Source: Flaccisagitta enflata (taxonomy: Eukaryota > Chaetognatha > Sagittoidea > Aphragmophora). Taken from it: DNA of 64,000 nucleotides. The notes beneath the pieces were generated by a model, which had not been told where the DNA came from, searched no databases, and saw only the letters and a list, made by a program, of their open reading frames with translations. The translations under genes were made by a program, and so were the position numbers. The stretch spans positions 12,710,001 to 12,774,000 of the forward strand of contig OZ231127.1 of NCBI GenBank assembly GCA_965153355.1. The letters run 5' to 3'. How positions within the stretch are numbered: position 1 is the first letter of the stretch; every line of letters starts with the position of its first letter. Positions 12,058-23,207 of the stretch are shown in pieces.

Positions 12058-12898
12058 AAAGCGACCCAGAGAGGGTCAGAGAGGCGAGCATCGCCACGAG
12101 ACAAAACACGAGACGGAGCATCGGCAGGATTTGCAGACGTGGAAACCCAATGGAGGCGCAAATCAACATTTAAAGCAACACAGAAAAGAAAAAGTTCACG
12201 CAAGACTCGCGCCAAACCACCGGAAGAAGCCTTCAGACCAGCCCAAGCAAGAGACAGCCCCTCATTGTCAACGCCAACATCAACTATGCGAGACCAGACA
12301 GACTCAGGCAGGGCCTGAAGCACCAAGAGAACAGCCAGCGCCTCTTTAACGGAAATATCCTGAGAGAGCAGATCAGTCACCCAATAGTCTCGAATCACAA
12401 CAGGGCCGGAAGGCAGATTGGCAGAAAACCAGAGCCACTGGCATCAGTGAAAAGCTCAAGACGCAAATGGCGGTGGGGGCAAAAAGAGATGGGCTCAGTG
12501 TGAGAATCAACAAAGGACCAAAAACGAATCTTAAGTACCTCAGCAGGGATGGCAGCTGGCGTATCGTCCAAGCGCGATACAAAATCACGACAATGGAAGG
12601 TAGAAAGATGGGACGCCGGAAAAACTGACTTGAGATGGTTACATTTGCCAATGAAGCTCTGAATCTGTTTCTCCGTGGCAGTGCTGTCTGACAGTAACTG
12701 TTCTCTTCGCAGACAAAACTTGGTCCTCAAACGATCAGGGAGAAACAAAGCCATTTTGGACGAGTCGATCCCCAAACCAAGATGGACCATGCGTTGAACC
12801 GGGAAAAGCGTACTCTTGGGCCCGGAGACGAAGTAGCCAGGCTCCATGTGCATTTAAAGCAGAGCATAAGACCCGCGGTTGGCACGGGCCTTAAAGAC
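12027..12898 (-). pseudogene. Reverse transcriptase C-terminal part and RNase H (Ngaro/DIRS-like), frameshifted
   Basis: After an acceptor-like CGCTTCTTCTCAG (ending at 12,899) the frame reads KARANRGSYALL, a stop, then GYFVSGPKSTLFPVQRMVHL and GLGIDSSKMALFLPDRLR. This is the RT thumb/connection typical of DIRS-order elements. RNase H follows, with LELFTDASGSG (catalytic Asp), ISVKEALAVLLVLQALP (catalytic Glu), VDVGVDNEG (third Asp) and VSTSANPADAPSR. A one-base shift just after DASGSG (about 12,430) breaks the frame, and an in-frame stop sits before GYFV. The domains copy element RNA into DNA and remove the RNA strand. The assignment is firm from motif order, but the copy cannot encode a full-length enzyme as it stands. 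Confidence 0.85.
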
Positions 12899-13030
12899 CT
12901 GAGAAGAAGCGGGAGAACAGGTTATGTAAGGCGGCATCAACGGATAAATAGGGGGTTTGAAAACTAAAAAACTTAACATGCAATGATAGCAATGACGTCA
13001 TAACCCAGAGAAGGTGCATGTAAAGGGCAG

Positions 13031-13805
13031 CTAATCAATAAGATCAGGGGCCCGAGGGGATGGTAAAGGGGGGGCTAGGCCCACAAAACGGTCGTCTATC
13101 CAAAGAGCGGTAAAAATATCTTTGGAGAGAAGCCACCCAGACAGAACCTCCCCCGTAGTAGTATAAACGTAAGCAGAATTCTTCCACCCGAATGGGAGGG
13201 TGGTGTCACAAAACCACCACCCTCTCCACTCAAAACCGCAAAATTCATAAGATTCCCTTGTAAGGGCCAACTGTTTGTAACCCTGCACGTCATCGTAAGA
13301 GGAGAAATAGGAATGATCAGGGATATTTCTAACAATGTCCGAAAGGGGGGACAGAGAAAAGGGCGTGTCTTTACAAAATAAATTAACAGCACGCATGGAA
13401 AGGATCAATCTGGGCTTAATAGGCTCAATTGAAAGCGCATTCACAACACGGGGGGAGGCACTTCCCCAACACGCCCAAGGCTTCCAAACGCTCAATGATC
13501 GTTGTAGAAATAAAATCGTCATAATCCCAACAGATGGGGGCATTCTGGAAATACAGGGGCGGGGGAATAACCGAGTCAAAAAACCTCCCATTGAACAAGC
13601 CAGTGTAGTGCTGGAAGAAAGACGGTACATGTACTCCATCCTTCAACCAAGGGCGAACAACGTCATACCCCGGAATGTCCTTCATATACTGATCCCAGAC
13701 ACCGACAAACCGGTGTAAATATCCACAAACAAAATCATCCTGAGAGCGGAGGCGCAGCCCGAAAAAGTCTGGCTGGCAACGACCAGAAAGCACATCGTCC
13801 GGCAT
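13031..13805 (-). pseudogene. Reverse transcriptase N-terminal part (Ngaro/DIRS-like), frameshifted
   Basis: Two offset frames together cover the fingers and palm. The first (13,805 to about 13,450) ends in STTIIERLEALGVLGK. The second contains KPRLILSMRAVNLF, FSSYDDVQGYKQLAL (first catalytic Asp region), FCGFEWRGWWF, TLPFGWKNSAYVY and the active-site box ALWIDDRFVG, where Trp stands at the usual Tyr position of YxDD. The shift falls at a short G run near 13,450-13,460. The palm reading ends at 13,031 and the thumb resumes at 12,898 after a splice-acceptor-like sequence, so an intron of roughly 130 bp is possible. Motif order and spacing make the family call secure. Confidence 0.87.
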
Positions 13806-14005
13806 AGGGAGCAGAGATTAGGTATCGAGATCCGGCAATCCGTGTAACGGATAGGATATATGGGATAACGGATAACGGATAAATCACCATGAAAACCAAT
13901 CGTTCCTCTTCCTCCTCCTCCTCCTCCTCCTCTTTCTTCTCCTTCTCTTCTATTCTTCCAAGATCCTTTGTTTCTTTAAGTCGATCTTATACCGCTTTTG
14001 GTGTG

Positions 14006-14047
<42 letters not shown>

Positions 14048-15514
14048 ATCTCTCTCTCTTAATCTCTTGCTTTTAACAGTGTTTAGGCCAAAGTATGATA
14101 GATGGAACAATATCCTTCTCTCTACCCTAACTGAAATGAATAAAAGAGGGCCTTGTATAGTAAGTATTGTAACTTAAGAAAGTATAGTAAGAACAGTAAG
14201 AATAGTAAGTGTAGTAAGTATAGTAAGTATGGTAAGTATAGTAAGTATGGTATGGTAAGTATAGTGGTAATGTTGTCCATCTTTCATAACGAGGATTTCC
14301 ATGAGTCAAATGCAATGAACCTTTTACAAAATCTGTTCCTTTTACTTGGATAATGTGTAACCTTATGTAAATAACGTCCAGTTATTTAGGGATAACGACC
14401 TTAGCATAAAATGGCGGATTTTTACCATATAACAACCTCATAACGGCCGACCACTGACGCTCAGTAACGCTAATCTCTGATAGGGAGAGACGAGAAGTCA
14501 GGGGGAGCCGCTGGATTTCCCTGAAGGTCCACCCAGGCAGAACTGTCCGACTTCGACTTTCCCATGGCCGCGAGCGGGTCGAATTCTCTCGGTGGGAGAG
14601 GCGGCCGGGAGGCCCGAATCCGCATGTATTTTGCAAAAGCCTAAGAAACAAGGAGAGGGCCTTAAGACTATTAAAAGGCCGCCAACATTGATATCAAGCC
14701 TCAACAAGGAAGGCTGAAGCAGTAACAATGACTGCTCTGCAGACAGAAACGACAAAGAAGGCGATCAAACGGACGGACAGACCAACCACCTAGAAAGGGC
14801 TCTGGCCATCCACAGAATTATGACAAACCGCTAGTGGAAACACAGCCAGGACAAGACTGGGAAACCATCTCTAAGGGGCATGAAAATAAAGTCATGCGAC
14901 CAAAGGACCGAAGGGCCCAAAAAGGGAGGCAAAAAGGCACATGCTCTCAAATGATCCAGGTCACGGCATGGCACAGTCTACACCTTGCACCAAAACCACC
15001 TTTGCCAAAAGCTGGGCAAAGGCTACAGGCGCCGAGGGCGTAGCGCCAACAGAAGGGCATGGGATGGACATGAAAAACGAGCGGTAACTCATAAAAAATT
15101 AAAACCGAATCAAACTCAGAAACAAAAATTGAGAACCGCTGTGGCGGGCCCGCTTCAGACGCAACCCTGAAACTCTGCCTGCCCCTTTAGCCTACCCCTT
15201 TGTATGTGCATATCAGCCCCTAAAGAATTCCAAACAGACACTTTCAAAAGCCAAGCAGACAGACAGACTAACTTTATATTTATATTCTATATATTTTATA
15301 TTCATATCTGAAAAAAATTCTTTAGCTTTGGACTTTTTTTATATTCCGTATTTAAAATAACCTATAGCCCCCAGAGAATCTTTTCTGCCATTCAGAAACA
15401 TAAAATTGGCGTTAAAAACCTCAAACACCACTTTGCTACGGACCGACCAACAGGCCGACAGACCGACCGAAAATTAGCATAGTCGCGCAGCATGCGACTA
15501 AAAAACTCATGTCC
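13806..15514. other. Retroelement non-coding sequence with (CT)n and short tandem repeats
   Basis: It holds a CTC-rich run and (CT)n at 13,900-14,045, a short-unit repeat of AGTATAGTAAGT type (14,157-14,265), and GCGACT-hairpin/GACCGACC family sequence at 15,436-15,500. AAATGATCCAGGTCACGGCA (about 14,950) recurs at about 22,155 on the other side of the inserted 6.5 kb element, consistent with both sides being one retroelement. A minus-strand frame at 14,382-14,651 looks somewhat protein-like but is unrecognised. Confidence 0.45.
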
Positions 15515-16279
15515 ATCAACCACTCGGTTGTGTCATATTACAAAAGGTTTTTTGATCGCTTCATCAACATCAGGGGGCATGGGGGGACAAATTCTAAGTA
15601 ACTTAGCGTTTTTATTTTTTTAAATTTCGTACATCTTCCGTTTTTTTAGCAACGAAAACAATATTCTGGGCTTATATATTCCTCCCTCGTTTACGTCATC
15701 GATGACTTCGTTTTCGATCGTAACCTCCAATGTGTGATCATCCATTGAGTTACGAGTTAATCTTGGTGCTCAAATGCTTCTGCAATATTTTCGCTTTAGC
15801 TATCGCCGTGAATAGTGCTTCGGTAAAAACAGCGAAATGATACAAGAATGCATTCGCTGTAACTACTCCCGCAACAACAACGCTGCATTATGCAAATTAA
15901 GCATTCAAACAGAAAATTCCGAGGACGTTGCTCGCAAACTTGCGGAGCATGTTCGTACGCGTTATACGATGAATTGAGCTAAATCGAGTCAGGACTACTT
16001 AATATCACGACGGTCAAATTTACTTGTATGAACTGAGGCGCCAAAGAGTGGGACGAAGCAGCGTGAACACAAAGTAACTGGAGATGATCGCAGACGTGTT
16101 GTTCGAAGACATTCGATGCCTCCACGAAAATATCGGGTCTTACCTCTCCTTTTATCCTTTTGTCTCTGTCTGTCTGTCCCTATGTCTCTGACTCTCTCTG
16201 TATGTCTGTCCCTATGTCTCTGACTCTCTCTGTATGTCTGTCCCTTCGTCTCTGTCTGTCCCTTCGTCTCTGTCTCGTC

Positions 16280-16293
16280 TCTCTATCTGTCTC

Positions 16294-16352
<59 letters not shown>
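16280..16352 (+). repeat. (CT)n microsatellite
   Basis: CTCT run following TCTGTCTGTCCC-type repeats from about 16,155. Confidence 0.9.
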
Positions 16353-16355
<3 letters not shown>

Positions 16356-16550
16356 TCCTTTCTCGTTCTCATTCACCACGCACGGCTTTACATTTAATGA
16401 TCCACTAGGTACACAAGTCCGGGCTCGTATTGTTTCATACCCGTACTACGCTTTTTGGGCGCGGAAACATGAAGTACGGAATGAAAAGTTTTACTTTTAT
16501 CGCTACTCGTAAGACATCTTTCGCGTAAAATTACACCCCGCTTTAACGGA

Positions 16551-17243
16551 TACACTTTTTTTTTATAAGCACCTTGTTTATAAGCACGCCAAGCCTCAGA
16601 TATTGGGAAAATTTAAGCACATTGCTAAGCATACTCCAGGCTGAGGTTTTCAATTCAAAAAAAATTTTTGGTGAATTTTTAAAAATAAGCCAATTTTTAG
16701 ACATTTTTGGTTTGAATTTCACAAAAAAAAAACAAAGGAAACTTTGATAGAGTTTGAAATTAACTATAACATCAATTTGTCATTATAGTCAGGATTTTGA
16801 TACTGATAGAAATAATTGAATTTCTAATAATATTCAAAAATATTGTTGCTAAGATAATATTGTTAATCAGAATTCATTACAGTAACATAATGTTAAGGAC
16901 CACCAAAAAAGAATGATATATCATGATATTAAATAACAGTAAAAATTTTTTAAAAAATTTATACTAAATTAAGATACTAATCTCATCCTATGGTTTTTAT
17001 GAAAGTAAGACAAAATACATTCAATACTGTATTGTATACTATGCTTTATTCTTTACTTTACAATACTCGATGCTATACTGTTTCTACACCCTACTGTGTA
17101 CTTTATTCTATACTAAATAAGATAATTATTTATCAATAAATAATAAGCACACATTTAAGCACATTTCAGCCTTGAAAGTGAGATTTTGCTAAGCACGCTC
17201 AGCCTCAGCCGAAAAAGGAGCGTGCTTATAAAAAAAAAGTGTA
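16551..17243. mobile_element. TA-flanked MITE with CACTTTTTTTATAAGCACC ends
   Basis: The left end TACACTTTTTTTTTATAAGC is the inverse of the right end GCTTATAAAAAAAAAGTGTA. Both arms carry AAGCAC and AGCCTCAG motifs further in. TA on both sides fits a mariner-type target duplication. The 690-bp interior is AT-rich and non-coding. The tip resembles that of the element at 60,939-61,598. Confidence 0.85.
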
Positions 17244-17305
17244 AGACATAAACAGAGACCCATCTACCAAATAAGGCGGCTCACGCCGTAGGAAAAAAGG
17301 GACAG

Positions 17306-17307
<2 letters not shown>

Positions 17308-17386
<79 letters not shown>

Positions 17387-17460
17387 CAAAGAGACAAAAA
17401 GAGAAACAGACAAAGAGAGAAAGAGAGAAAAAAAGAAAGAAAGAGAGAGAGAAAAAAAAG
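17308..17460 (+). repeat. (GA)n microsatellite
   Basis: Pure (GA)n to about 17,380, then GA/GACAAA mixtures. Confidence 0.9.
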
Positions 17461-17467
17461 AGGAAAG

Positions 17468-17712
17468 AAATAAAACAAGGCCGGATACACGGCTACCCCA
17501 GTCGCGTGCGGGTGGGCAGGGGCCGTAATTGAGGTCACTGCATCATTTGGGCAGGAGCAGTGAGGCCAGAGACCGCAAAAACCCAAAAAAAGTAAAGTGT
17601 GACGAACGGACGGACCGACGGACGGACTGACGGACGGACGGACGGACGGACCGACGGACGGACAGACCGACAAAGCGGGGTGTAGAGTCGCGTAGCACGC
17701 GACTGAAAATAA
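17468..17712 (-). mobile_element. Interspersed element family B, nearly complete copy
   Basis: On the minus strand it starts with a hairpin (AGTCGCGTGC and TACGCGACT arms), followed by CTACACCCCGCTTTGTC, a tract of CCGTCCGTCGGTCCG units and CACACTTTACTTT. It then has two GGGCAG/CTGCCC-type boxes (CCTGCCCAAATGATGCAGTG, CCCCTGCCCACCCGCACG) and ends GTATCCGGCCTTGTTTTAT. Other copies or fragments lie at 18,430-18,765, 20,425-21,120, 33,072-33,120 and 35,445-36,255. I see no pol III box or coding frame. Confidence 0.7.
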
Positions 17713-17816
17713 AGAAAAACAGACAGACAAACAGACATTCAATTTGTTGCCAGCATTGAATTTGTTGCCAGCATTCAAAGTTATCACTTGGGACATTTTC
17801 AAGTTGAAATCATTTT

Positions 17817-18015
17817 TAGTCGCGTGCACGCAACTTTACACCCCGCTTTGTCTGTCCATCCGTCCGTCGGTTGGTTGGTTGGTCGGTCTGTCAGTCCACA
17901 CTTTTTTTTTTTTATCAATTCTATTCCCCTAAGTCATTTTACAGTATACTAAGTCATTCTAAATCATGCTAAGTCATTCTGTAAGTCTCACACGCGACTT
18001 ATAGTTGTTGGCCTA
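17817..18015 (+). mobile_element. Family B-related element with TAAGTCATTC repeats
   Basis: It starts with AGTCGCGTGCACGCAACT, CTTTACACCCCGCTTTGTC and a GGTTGGTTGGTTGGTCGGTC tract. It then has a T-run, repeated TAAGTCATTCTAA units, and ends CACGCGACTTATAG then TTGTTGGCC. A second copy with the same order lies at 56,195-56,395. Confidence 0.7.
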
Positions 18016-18429
18016 TTTTTCTTAACTCAATACCTCAGAATACTATAAAGATGCAAAAAAATAAAAAAAAATCATGGCTCACAAAGTATTGATCGTACAG
18101 ATTACAGATTGGCGCCATCTGAAAGAGAATAATTACCTCTTTCTAAGCTATGAATTTCATGTGTAGTCTCATTTCACCAAAATATGTATCAAAAATCGAA
18201 GAATCTTCAAAACTTCAACTTTTTTCCAAGTAAGTCTTTTTTTTTTTCGACGGCTTCATTTTCTCTATTTTTGAGACCAAATTAAGCTTTCAACATCATT
18301 AGAGCGTTCTTAATTTCAAATATTTTACAAGCAATAACAAACCTTGTATTTCATTATTACTTAGTAATATAAAAAACATTGATATCAGTACATGTTAAAA
18401 TAAATGCTAAATTATAAAATCTTAGTATA

Positions 18430-18765
18430 TCTTAGTCACGTGCTATGCGACTCTACACCCGCTTTGTCCGTCGGTCGGTTGGTTGGTCGGTCACACTTTT
18501 TTTGTTTTTAGTCGCGGACTAGCGACTCTATAAGAGGCTTTGTCCGTCTGTCGGTCGGTCGGTTGGTCGGTCCGTAGGGGTGATCGAGTTGAAATAGTGC
18601 GAAAACGCGCATTTCCGCCCCTGCCCACCCGTCCACGACTGGTTTTGGCTGTGTATCCGGCCTTGTTTATTCTATGACCATACCACCCCTGCCCAAATGC
18701 TCGGGTGACCTCAAATATGGCCCTGCCCACCTGCACGCGACTGGGGTAGCCGTGTATTCGGCCTA
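18430..18765 (+). mobile_element. Two further GTCGGTCGG-tract elements in tandem
   Basis: Copies start near 18,431 (GTGCTATGCGACTCTACACC) and 18,513 (AGTCGCGGACTAGCGACTCT). Both continue with GCTTTGTCCGTC and GTCGGTCGGTTGG tracts. The second ends in GCACGCGACTGGGGTAGCCG and GTATTCGGCC, as in family B. Confidence 0.65.
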
Positions 18766-18981
18766 ATGATATCTATTGATAAGATAGTAGAATTTTTTTG
18801 TAATCATACTTAAGTATTTCAAGTATTTTACCAATAAAGGCGGCTCTCGCCGACCGGAAAAAAGTCGTAAAGGTGGAATTTTCCCCTGGTTGATTTTTTT
18901 TTTGTGACATTTTTCATGGTTTGGATTGTTTTTGTGCTCATTTGCAATTAAATTGCCCAAAATTGGTGAGCCAAAAAAAAA

Positions 18982-18982
<1 letters not shown>

Positions 18983-19057
<75 letters not shown>

Positions 19058-19141
19058 TTGTGAGTGTGTGTGTGGGGGGGTGTGTGTGTCTCTCTCTCTT
19101 TAACTTTCTCTTTCCCCCTCTCTCTCTTTCTCTCTCTCTCA
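18983..19141 (+). repeat. (GT)n and (CT)n microsatellites
   Basis: (GT)n at 18,983-19,053, a second short GT run at 19,061-19,090, then CT-rich sequence to 19,141. From 19,142 to 20,020 I see no gene. A segment around 19,318-19,380 (TTGGCGCCATTTGAAAGAG) matches 18,110-18,160. Confidence 0.9.
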
Positions 19142-20019
19142 AGCAGAGTATAATGCAAAAGCTAGCGTTATAAAAGTTAGGGCCAATTTGTGTAACATCT
19201 TGACTCTTCACTCTTGTTACATGGAGCTGAAAAATGGGATCAATGAAAAATACCGATTTTTGAAAAAATGCGAAAAAATATTAAAAGATTCAAAAATTCA
19301 TAGCGCCAAAATTAATGATCGTAGAGACTTCTGGTTGGCGCCATTTGAAAGAGAAAAATAAGCTCTTTCTTTGCTATGAATATCAAAAAATGTATCATCC
19401 CAGCCCCAAAACGGCTCAACTTTCTAAAATTGTCTCAAATCCAAAATGGAAAACTTTATTTCTCCCCTACGTTTCAAAAAGTCGAATTACGTAATTCGAC
19501 TTTTTTCCAACAAATGGTTTTCACTGACCCGGAAAGAAGTTTTGCGACACCTAGGAATCTGTGGGAGTTATTATTAAAAATATCCTCCAACTAATCGTTT
19601 TTATGATTTTTTGATCTTTTATTTCAATAATGATCCTAGCTGTATCTTGGCAAAATGATTTCTTGAGCTTCTTGAGCTTCTTGAGCTTCACTTGGTAAAG
19701 CACAATCATATTTGATAATTCATTAGAGATTTTATTTCATTGAAAGTTTTCATTGTTTTGCTTGTTATTTCTAAACGTTTAAAGGTACAGAAACCAGATT
19801 GACTTTTTGATGTATATCAATTTGCCTTTTCTTTTTAAATCTTTAGCTTTTCTAAAAGCTGAGATAATCTAAGGATAAACTATGTCTAATTCTTTAAAAT
19901 ATCTAATTTTATTTTTTCCCAATTTTTAAGATGCTAGCCTTTATTCTTTTGTTTGCTATTTCTGAACGGTTTGAGCAGATTGCATTCATTTTGTAGTAGA
20001 TGAATTTGTTTTTAGTGGC

Positions 20020-20275
20020 GGACACGCAATTCTATAAGAGGCTTTGTCCATCCATTGGGCATTGGTCAGTCGGTCCGTCGGAGGTAATCTAGTTGAAAAA
20101 TGGGAAAACGAGCGTTTTAGATATATATATATATATATTTATATATTTAATACTTTTGTTATGTTTGAGTGTGGGGGTTGGGTTGAGGTATGGATGGGGA
20201 TTTGATGCCCCTGCCCACCCGTCCGCAACAATATTGTGGTATTGTAACCTTGCATCACTTGTTTTAAAAAGTTTA
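20020..20275 (+). mobile_element. Interspersed element family A copy
   Basis: Order: GTGGCGGACACGCAATTC hairpin, TATAAGAGGCTTTGTCC, a GTCAGTCGGTCCGTCGG tract, GTTGAAAAATGGGAAAAC, an (AT)n run, GTGTGGGGGTTGGG, GCCCCTGCCCACCCGTCCGC, then AACAATATTGTGG and CATCACTTGTTTT. Copies with the same order lie at 42,325-43,095, 56,590-56,745 (-) and 57,080-57,265. Confidence 0.7.
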
Positions 20276-20424
20276 ACTTCTCGACAAGCAGAGAGATACT
20301 TTGTAGAGGGTTTCGCTAAAAGAATTTACCTAAATAGTAAGTATCATTATTAGCAAACATTTTTCTAGTGAATTGAAGCCTTTATATGTTCTTGACTTAT
20401 TCTTAATTTTTCTATAAATAGAAA

Positions 20425-21120
20425 ACTATGCCGGATACACGGCTACCCAAGTCGCGTGCGGGTGGGCAGGTGCCATATTTGAGATCACTAGACCATTTGG
20501 GCAAGAGCAGTAAGGTCCAAGAATAACTAGTCATCCAAGGATCGCACATGGTCAACGGTACCCGATGCCCTGCTTGGAGTGATCAGCTGAAGAAGTGGGG
20601 TGAGAGCAGGGCAGCGGCCCCAAAGGGCCGATGTCCTGTAGGACACAGGGGTGAATTTCCAGACGTCCTGAGAAGGCCTTTGGGCTTTGGGGCTATTTTC
20701 CATGTTATTCAATGAGAACTTTGCATTTTTATCAATATTTTTGTCAATTTTCCATGCTATCAGATTTGAATTCTGCATTTATTTCATAATTCTATCAATT
20801 TTCCATGTTATTTATAAGGGATTTCACATATTTTCAACTTCTGGTAAATTTCCCATGTTATTCAATGGGAGTCTTGCATTTTTGCATTTTTTGTCAATTT
20901 TCCATGTTATTCAATGGGAATTTTGCATTTCTTCAATTTTCCATGTTATTCAATGGAATTTGAGGCTCAGAAGCTTTAGCGGATGGGGGGGGACGGACGT
21001 ACGGACGGACGTCTGGTAATTCACCCCTGTGCCCAGAAAGGATAAAAAAGTAAACTGTGACCAACCAACCAACGGACGGACGGACAAAGCAGGGTGTAGA
21101 GTCCCGTGCACGCGACTAAA
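20425..21120 (-). mobile_element. Family B element carrying a nested family H element
   Basis: Family B sequence at 20,425-20,528 (GCCGGATACACGGCTACCC and GTCGCGTGCGGGTGGGCAGG) resumes at 21,035-21,120 (AAGTAAACTGTGACCAACC through GTGCACGCGACT). The two halves are colinear with the uninterrupted copy at 17,468-17,712, so the middle is an insertion. Confidence 0.75.
20529..21034 (-). mobile_element. Inverted-repeat-flanked minisatellite element (family H), copy 2
   Basis: On the minus strand it ends CCTTGGATGACTAG. The plus strand shows GGTCAACGGTACCC, the GCCCTGCTT/AGCAGGGC stem, CAGCGGCCCCAAAGGGCC, then GATGTCCTGTAGGACACAGG. The core is a roughly 60-75-bp repeat built on TTTTCCATGTTATTCAATGG. 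The right inverted flank keeps GTCTGG, AATTCACCCCTGTG and GCCC but lacks its middle part. Confidence 0.75.
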
Positions 21121-21267
21121 AAGTGTGACAATCACGATGATTCCCGACTACGGCGCGGTACAATCACGAGTTTTATTTGGCGGCTAGAACGGTAAGAGCG
21201 ATAGGAACGTCGCATTGGGTTACTTTTGAAACCCGGCGAGGGATCTTTTATTTACTTTCGTGGGAAC

Positions 21268-21404
<137 letters not shown>

Positions 21405-22022
21405 AGACACGCGCGCGCGAAGGGAAGTCTTGACTCATTATGTAATAATACTGCAATTATCTCCTTGTTTGTTCATTTTTTCAGAGCAGCCTTTATTCTT
21501 ACGGGTAAACGTAAACTGGTTAGTCGTCTTATTAACGAGTCATCAATCTATTTACCCTTATCCCTTGTATAATGTGTGAAAACCGGCTCCACATGCTCAA
21601 GGCGCAGTATCTTTCGAAAATCTTCGTTCGAATTCCTAATTTGCATAAGGCAGAGTCATTATTTCATTAACAGTTACAGCGTAGTCTTTCCTTAATCAAT
21701 TCACTGATACACAACTTGCATTGTTCTTGTCATTAGCTTAAGTTAAAACATTTCGAAACATATTTGAGCATCAAGATGAACCCGTAAAACGATGAATGAT
21801 CTTACACTTGAGGCGATGTTCGAAACCGAAGTCGAGCTGACGTAATTGAGGGAGGAATATATAAGCAGGGAAAACAGTTTTTGTTGCTAAAAAAACGGAA
21901 GATGGATGAAATTTGAAAAAATGAAAACGCTAAGTTGCTTAGATTACGTCCCCCCATGCCCCCTGATGTTGATGAAGCGATCAAAAAACCTTTTGTAATA
22001 TGACACACTCGAATCAACCACT

Positions 22023-23207
22023 TCTGCATTTACTTGAAAATCTCTCTCAACGCGAGACTGGCAGAACGCAAACTGCCTTCATGGAACAGCAGGCACATGC
22101 ACTCAAGTGGACCAGGCCACGGCATGGCACGAACAAAGGGCTGAGGCACATGCACTCAAATGATCCAGGTCACGGCATGGCAAACGGGAGGCCTGTGAAA
22201 TGAAACTGAGCAAAAAAGGCGGCATTCAAAATTAAACTAGCTGCACCCAGCCCCACATGCAAAACCCATAAAATGATAATTGATAAATCCGTCGTATGCT
22301 ACGGAGACTCGTGAGATCCCGACGAGGCAAAGGGCGCCAGAAACGCCCAAAACCAGGAGGGGAAGAGGAAGGGGGGGGGGGGTGAATGGAGAAAATGTCG
22401 CACCTCTCGGGCCTAAGGGATCGGACTAGGACTAACCCGAAGAGAAAATAACTTTCATATCAAATCCATAAACCATACATAGTCAAATCCCGCTCCAACG
22501 GATTTCAAGGGACCAATAAATTTCATCTGTTAATGATGGAATTCTGGAAGAGCTAACATAATGAAACAAAGGAAAAGAGACTGAAGGGACAAAGCATTTT
22601 CATTTGCCATGCAGAATTCTGCTAGAGGCGAGACCGTTAGAGAGGGATAAGACTGTACAAACTAAACCTCAAAGGGCCCATTGTCCTTAAAGAAACTATC
22701 GAATATAGGAACAAAGATATGCAAGGGGGGGGGCACGTCAATTAAGAAAAGAAGATGCAACATATTCCCGACAGAAGCGAGATCCCAAGCAGCTGAAAAT
22801 CGCCAATCATGCTCGCCGCCGCTGGACAAACCGTCTTTGAAAGAACAGCCACTGCCAGAGTTTATAGTAGTCAATTTCTTTAAAACGCTCAGTAAATCGA
22901 TATATCACATGTTCCGTCATCAGAGCCAAAATGGGCATCACTGTAAAGAATAAAGATAGCAAAATGCTCTGTGTAAGGTGCCGAAAAACGAGACCCGCCG
23001 ATCATATTTCGTGGCGGGAACAATAATCATGTGTCATGATAAATGAATTTCATAATGCACTCGAGATAAAGAAATTTCATGATAGGCCCAACGTAAAGAA
23101 AACCTGTGGGCTGGAGGTAAACAAAGACGCAAAAGGAACGAAAAAGCAGCTATTCTACCCAAACACGAAGAGGGGCGGGGGGGGGGGGGAAGAGGGAAAG
23201 GAACTAC
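22023..23207 (-). other. Retroelement sequence between insertion and gag
   Basis: It contains two roughly 60-bp-spaced copies of a GCACATGCACTCAA...CACGGCATGGCA segment (22,090-22,180) that recurs near 14,945. Minus-strand open frames (for example 22,662-22,874) look partly protein-like and might be the start of Pol, but I cannot assign them. A MITE interrupts at 22,476-22,657. Confidence 0.4.
22476..22657. mobile_element. About 180-bp MITE (family CAGTTNAAYCCC), copy 1
   Basis: Ends are related to TACAGTTNAAYCCCGCT on the left (here AGTCAAATCCCGCTCC) and GACTGTA on the right. The interior shares TTTCAAGGGACCAA and an AGGGAC box with the copies at 41,631-41,811, 52,474-52,660 and about 55,775-55,854. 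There is no coding capacity. Confidence 0.7.
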
